Of a stretch of DNA of 17,377 nucleotides, positions 15,461 through 17,377 are shown one piece after another. The notes under the pieces were generated by a model. It searched no databases, had not been told where the DNA came from, and saw only the letters and a list, made by a program, of their open reading frames with translations. Both the position numbers and the translations under genes were made by a program. Every line of letters begins with the position of its first letter. Within the stretch, counting starts at the first letter, position 1. This DNA is from CAYNNP01 sp964398215 (GTDB taxonomy: Bacteria > Planctomycetota > Planctomycetia > Pirellulales > Pirellulaceae): contig CAYNNP010000140.1 of the NCBI GenBank assembly GCA_964398215.1, positions 1 to 17,377 on the forward strand, written 5' to 3'.

Positions 15461-16735
15461 TTAGGCTCCGAGCGCAAAGGCACGTTCAATGAACCAATAG
15501 ACTGCGATCAGGCCGATGATTGCTGATCCGCCTTTTAGGATCACCGGGACGTAGGCGGATGTTTTTCGCAGCAAGAAGAGCAGTGGAAAGACGGCTGCGA
15601 CGATAGCCAGCTGTCCAAGTTCGACGCCAACATTGAATCCGATCAGTACCTTCACCAAATGGATCATTCGAAACGGTAGCTCGCTCATGACCGAGGCAAA
15701 GCCCATTCCATGAAAAAGTCCGAATAGGAATATCACAACCCAAGTACGATCATGAAATTTCTGCGTGATCGTATTCCAAGCGACAAATACAATCGAAAGT
15801 GCGATCACCGACTCGATCAGCCGCGATGGTAGCTGAACCAGCCCCAACGACGCCAAGCTCAATGTGATCGAGTGGGCAATCGTAAAGATCGTAACGATCC
15901 GAATAATCGCCCAGAACGCTTCACGGAATCCGGCCACCGGACGCCATCCGTTTTTGGCAGCAGTATCACCATCGGTGTCGCTGTTGTTGGCTGCGTCGTC
16001 CGACTTTGCAATGGCTTTGTTTGTTCTTTTGGTAGAGACAAGTACCGCAGGCAATAGCAGTGCAATGATGAACAGGATGTGATCAATGCCAATCCAAATG
16101 TGTAGCACACCTTGCCAGACAAAATCACGTGGTCGAGGCAGCAGTTCGATGTGCGTTAGATCCAGGTCTTGGACCGGGTTATGTGCACCAAAAACCATCG
16201 CAGTGAATTCACTATCGAAAGTCTGGCCACTCTTTCGATTGCGTTGGATGCAGACCAAACTGCGGTGGGTAAAACTATCTTCTACAAACAGACTGTTTTG
16301 AATCGTAACTATGTCCGGAGTTGTGCCGGCAGGCGTCGTGTAGGAATACTGGGCATAGATTCCTTCGTCTGCCGGCAGCGGTAGCAAGTCGGTCCCTGTG
16401 AATTCGAGTTCGACTCGTTTCCCATCCGCTTCCAAAGAATAGTGTTGTTTGATGTAATCGAGAACGATCTGTTCGTTTGCTGCGATGAATTGCTTGGCTT
16501 CCTCGTTGTCTTCCGGTACCGCCAGACCCATCTTTTTGCGAAGATCATTGAGATTGATTTCTACGCGGCCGGTAATGTTGTTCTCTTCTACGTTCAGCCA
16601 GACGTACGTTTCACCAGTGGTATGTGCTGACAAACCACTTGCAAACCCGAGCAATATCAGAAAGCAAAGGTAGAGACGGCAAGCGCCAAATGCGGCGAAG
16701 GCACTGTGGAAAAATGATTTTATCGAGTAGTTCAA
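15461..16735 (-). CDS. HupE/UreJ_2 family membrane protein with large periplasmic N-domain
   Basis: This 424-residue protein starts at TTG 16735; no ATG precedes residue 69, and a signal peptide (LYLCFLILLGFASGLSA, 21-37) follows the start, so TTG is the best choice. Residues 38-200 form a beta-rich periplasmic domain. Residues 205-420 contain about six membrane segments with the family's conserved motifs: GIDHILFII (216-224), TIAHSITLSLA (285-295), FGLFHGMGFA (338-347) and FNVGVELGQ (367-375). The conserved His residues in these motifs suggest metal-ion handling; nickel or cobalt transport is known for the related HupE/UreJ proteins but not for this subfamily. A hydrophilic Asp-rich loop (245-260) interrupts the membrane part. 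It lies upstream of the NRPS operon on the same strand. A role in that pathway is not indicated. Confidence 0.88.
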   Translation of the reverse strand: MNYSIKSFFHSAFAAFGACRLYLCFLILLGFASGLSAHTTGETYVWLNVEENNITGRVEINLNDLRKKMGLAVPEDNEEAKQFIAANEQIVLDYIKQHYSLEADGKRVELEFTGTDLLPLPADEGIYAQYSYTTPAGTTPDIVTIQNSLFVEDSFTHRSLVCIQRNRKSGQTFDSEFTAMVFGAHNPVQDLDLTHIELLPRPRDFVWQGVLHIWIGIDHILFIIALLLPAVLVSTKRTNKAIAKSDDAANNSDTDGDTAAKNGWRPVAGFREAFWAIIRIVTIFTIAHSITLSLASLGLVQLPSRLIESVIALSIVFVAWNTITQKFHDRTWVVIFLFGLFHGMGFASVMSELPFRMIHLVKVLIGFNVGVELGQLAIVAAVFPLLFLLRKTSAYVPVILKGGSAIIGLIAVYWFIERAFALGA

Positions 16736-16932
16736 GTTATGTTCTCGTTAGCCGGATTCTCGCGAATAAACCGCGTTGCCAATTGGTTGTAGAATTCTAC
16801 TTCAACCTGTTGTTTATGCGCCTGAAACAAAACATCTCGAAAAGACTAGCTCCGCGCCACTGAATTGCTTTGGCCGCCGACCTGGAACATATCAATGCAC
16901 CGATGGTCACTAGAAAGTTCGTCGGGGGTCAC

Positions 16933-16986
16933 TCACAGCAGCGCACCAAGTCGTCCGAAGACCTGGTGCGCCGCCGCAGGCTGTGA
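16933..16986. repeat. Bulged 12+7 bp hairpin
   Basis: The inner arms GCGCACCAAGTC (16941-16952) and GACCTGGTGCGC (16960-16971) pair in 11 of 12 positions around a 7-base loop. The outer arms TCACAGC (16933-16939) and GCTGTGA (16980-16986) pair perfectly, leaving a 1-base and an 8-base bulge. No T-run follows either end. It may be a dispersed repeat, a structured RNA, or a terminator for a gene beyond the window. Confidence 0.6.
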
Positions 16987-17237
16987 ATTAGAGATGGTCC
17001 ATTCGTTCGCTTGCCGTACGCTAGCGTTTCTGAAAGTCCACTTAGTATGTCATCGCGAATCGCATAATTGTCGAGCGGAAAAGTATCGTATCGGGCTTCG
17101 CCCCGCGGGGGGTAGCGTTGATCCTCCAGCTGCAGCCTGTGGTTCGCTCCGTTGCCCAGTGAATGTTTGTGCACAAAGTGTGCTGACAATTCTCAAATGG
17201 TGAATTTCAGTTTTGATCCGCCAGTAGGTGGGCTAAG

Positions 17238-17305
17238 GTTTTGCCGGCTTCGGAGGCTGTGGTCTTTTTTGATTTTATGAGTCGTAAAATCGGCAAAACT
17301 CATAA
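17238..17305. repeat. Overlapping inverted repeats able to form alternative hairpins
   Basis: There are three perfect complementary pairs: GTTTTGCCG (17238-17246) with CGGCAAAAC (17291-17299); GATTTTA (17271-17277) with TAAAATC (17285-17291); and TTATGAGT (17275-17282) with ACTCATAA (17298-17305). The third cannot form at the same time as the first or second, while those two are nearly compatible. A T6 run lies at 17265-17270. This may be a switch-like leader or a dispersed repeat with compound symmetry. Confidence 0.5.
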
Positions 17306-17377
17306 TGAAAGTCGTCAAGGGTTTGATTTAGTCAGCCACTAGCATTGTTAGCCGGTAGCGGCAGGCGCAATGCGTGC

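Larger units (their letters stand above)
16736..17377. other. Gene-free right-hand region with structured repeats
   Basis: No convincing coding region was found in these 640 bases on either strand. The longest frames here (up to 112 codons) have translations of unnatural composition, and no gene enters from the right edge, since all minus-strand frames meet stops within about 50 bases of it. The region holds two strong secondary-structure elements, at 16933-16986 and 17238-17305, annotated separately. It must also carry the promoter of the HupE/UreJ_2 gene, for which I see no clear hexamers. Confidence 0.55.

Noticed and set aside
15461..16735. HupE/UreJ_2 protein as exporter of the NRPS product
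   Set aside because: It is on the same strand, but the family is linked to metal-ion handling, a weak terminator lies between it and the operon, and nothing else ties it to peptide export.
16929..17189. 86-codon open frame on the minus strand near the right edge
   Set aside because: It includes one arm of a strong hairpin, and its charged composition looks random. No start signal was seen.

Overview
The window looks like chromosomal DNA from a planctomycete, probably of the Pirellulaceae (Rhodopirellula-like). This is an inference from gene content and style: an exported caspase-fold protein, a DUF6807 (formerly 'PmoA') protein with a signal peptide, a HupE/UreJ_2 membrane protein, wide intergenic gaps filled with nested inverted repeats, roughly 50% GC, and weak or absent Shine-Dalgarno sequences. 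No rRNA, tRNA, CRISPR array, transposase or phage gene was seen.

Layout. Positions 1-134 hold the 3' end of an unidentified + strand gene. A 16-bp-arm hairpin (370-414) and a small hypothetical protein (468-815, +) follow. Next come a nested palindromic repeat element (829-931) and an exported caspase-like protein with an EF-hand-type loop (1163-2443, +). A DUF6807 protein converges on it (2450-3415, -). From 3552 to 15358 six tightly packed minus-strand genes form a compact nonribosomal peptide (NRPS) operon. Upstream of that operon, on the same strand, is a HupE/UreJ_2 family membrane protein (15461-16735), with a possible weak terminator between them. The last 640 bases (16736-17377) hold no gene, only strong hairpin structures.

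The operon reads, in transcription order: acyl-CoA-dehydrogenase-like flavoprotein, stand-alone adenylating ligase, stand-alone carrier protein, SAM methyltransferase, a 2171-residue NRPS (C-A-PCP-C-A-MT), and a short protein holding the rest of the second adenylation domain, a PCP and a thioesterase. Neighbours are separated by 14 bases or fewer, or overlap (14 nt and 11 nt). The first three genes match the known logic of PltF/PltL/PltE and AnaC/AnaD/AnaB: an amino acid, classically proline, is adenylated, loaded on a carrier and oxidised while tethered, giving for example pyrrole-2-carboxyl or dehydroproline. The NRPS begins with a condensation domain, as expected if it receives that starter in trans. 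It then adds two amino acids, the second probably methylated, before thioesterase release. The predicted product is therefore a small acylated dipeptide with an oxidised cyclic amino-acid cap; its exact structure is not predictable from sequence.

The most unusual points are these. The second adenylation domain is split over two overlapping genes at its methyltransferase insertion. The inserted methyltransferase resembles guanidinoacetate methyltransferase (GAMT) rather than the usual NRPS N-MT, but lacks both guanidinium-binding acids. The thioesterase has Cys in place of the nucleophilic Ser. The first adenylation domain has a degenerate A3 motif. The window contains no MbtH-like protein, phosphopantetheinyl transferase, dedicated transporter or regulator.
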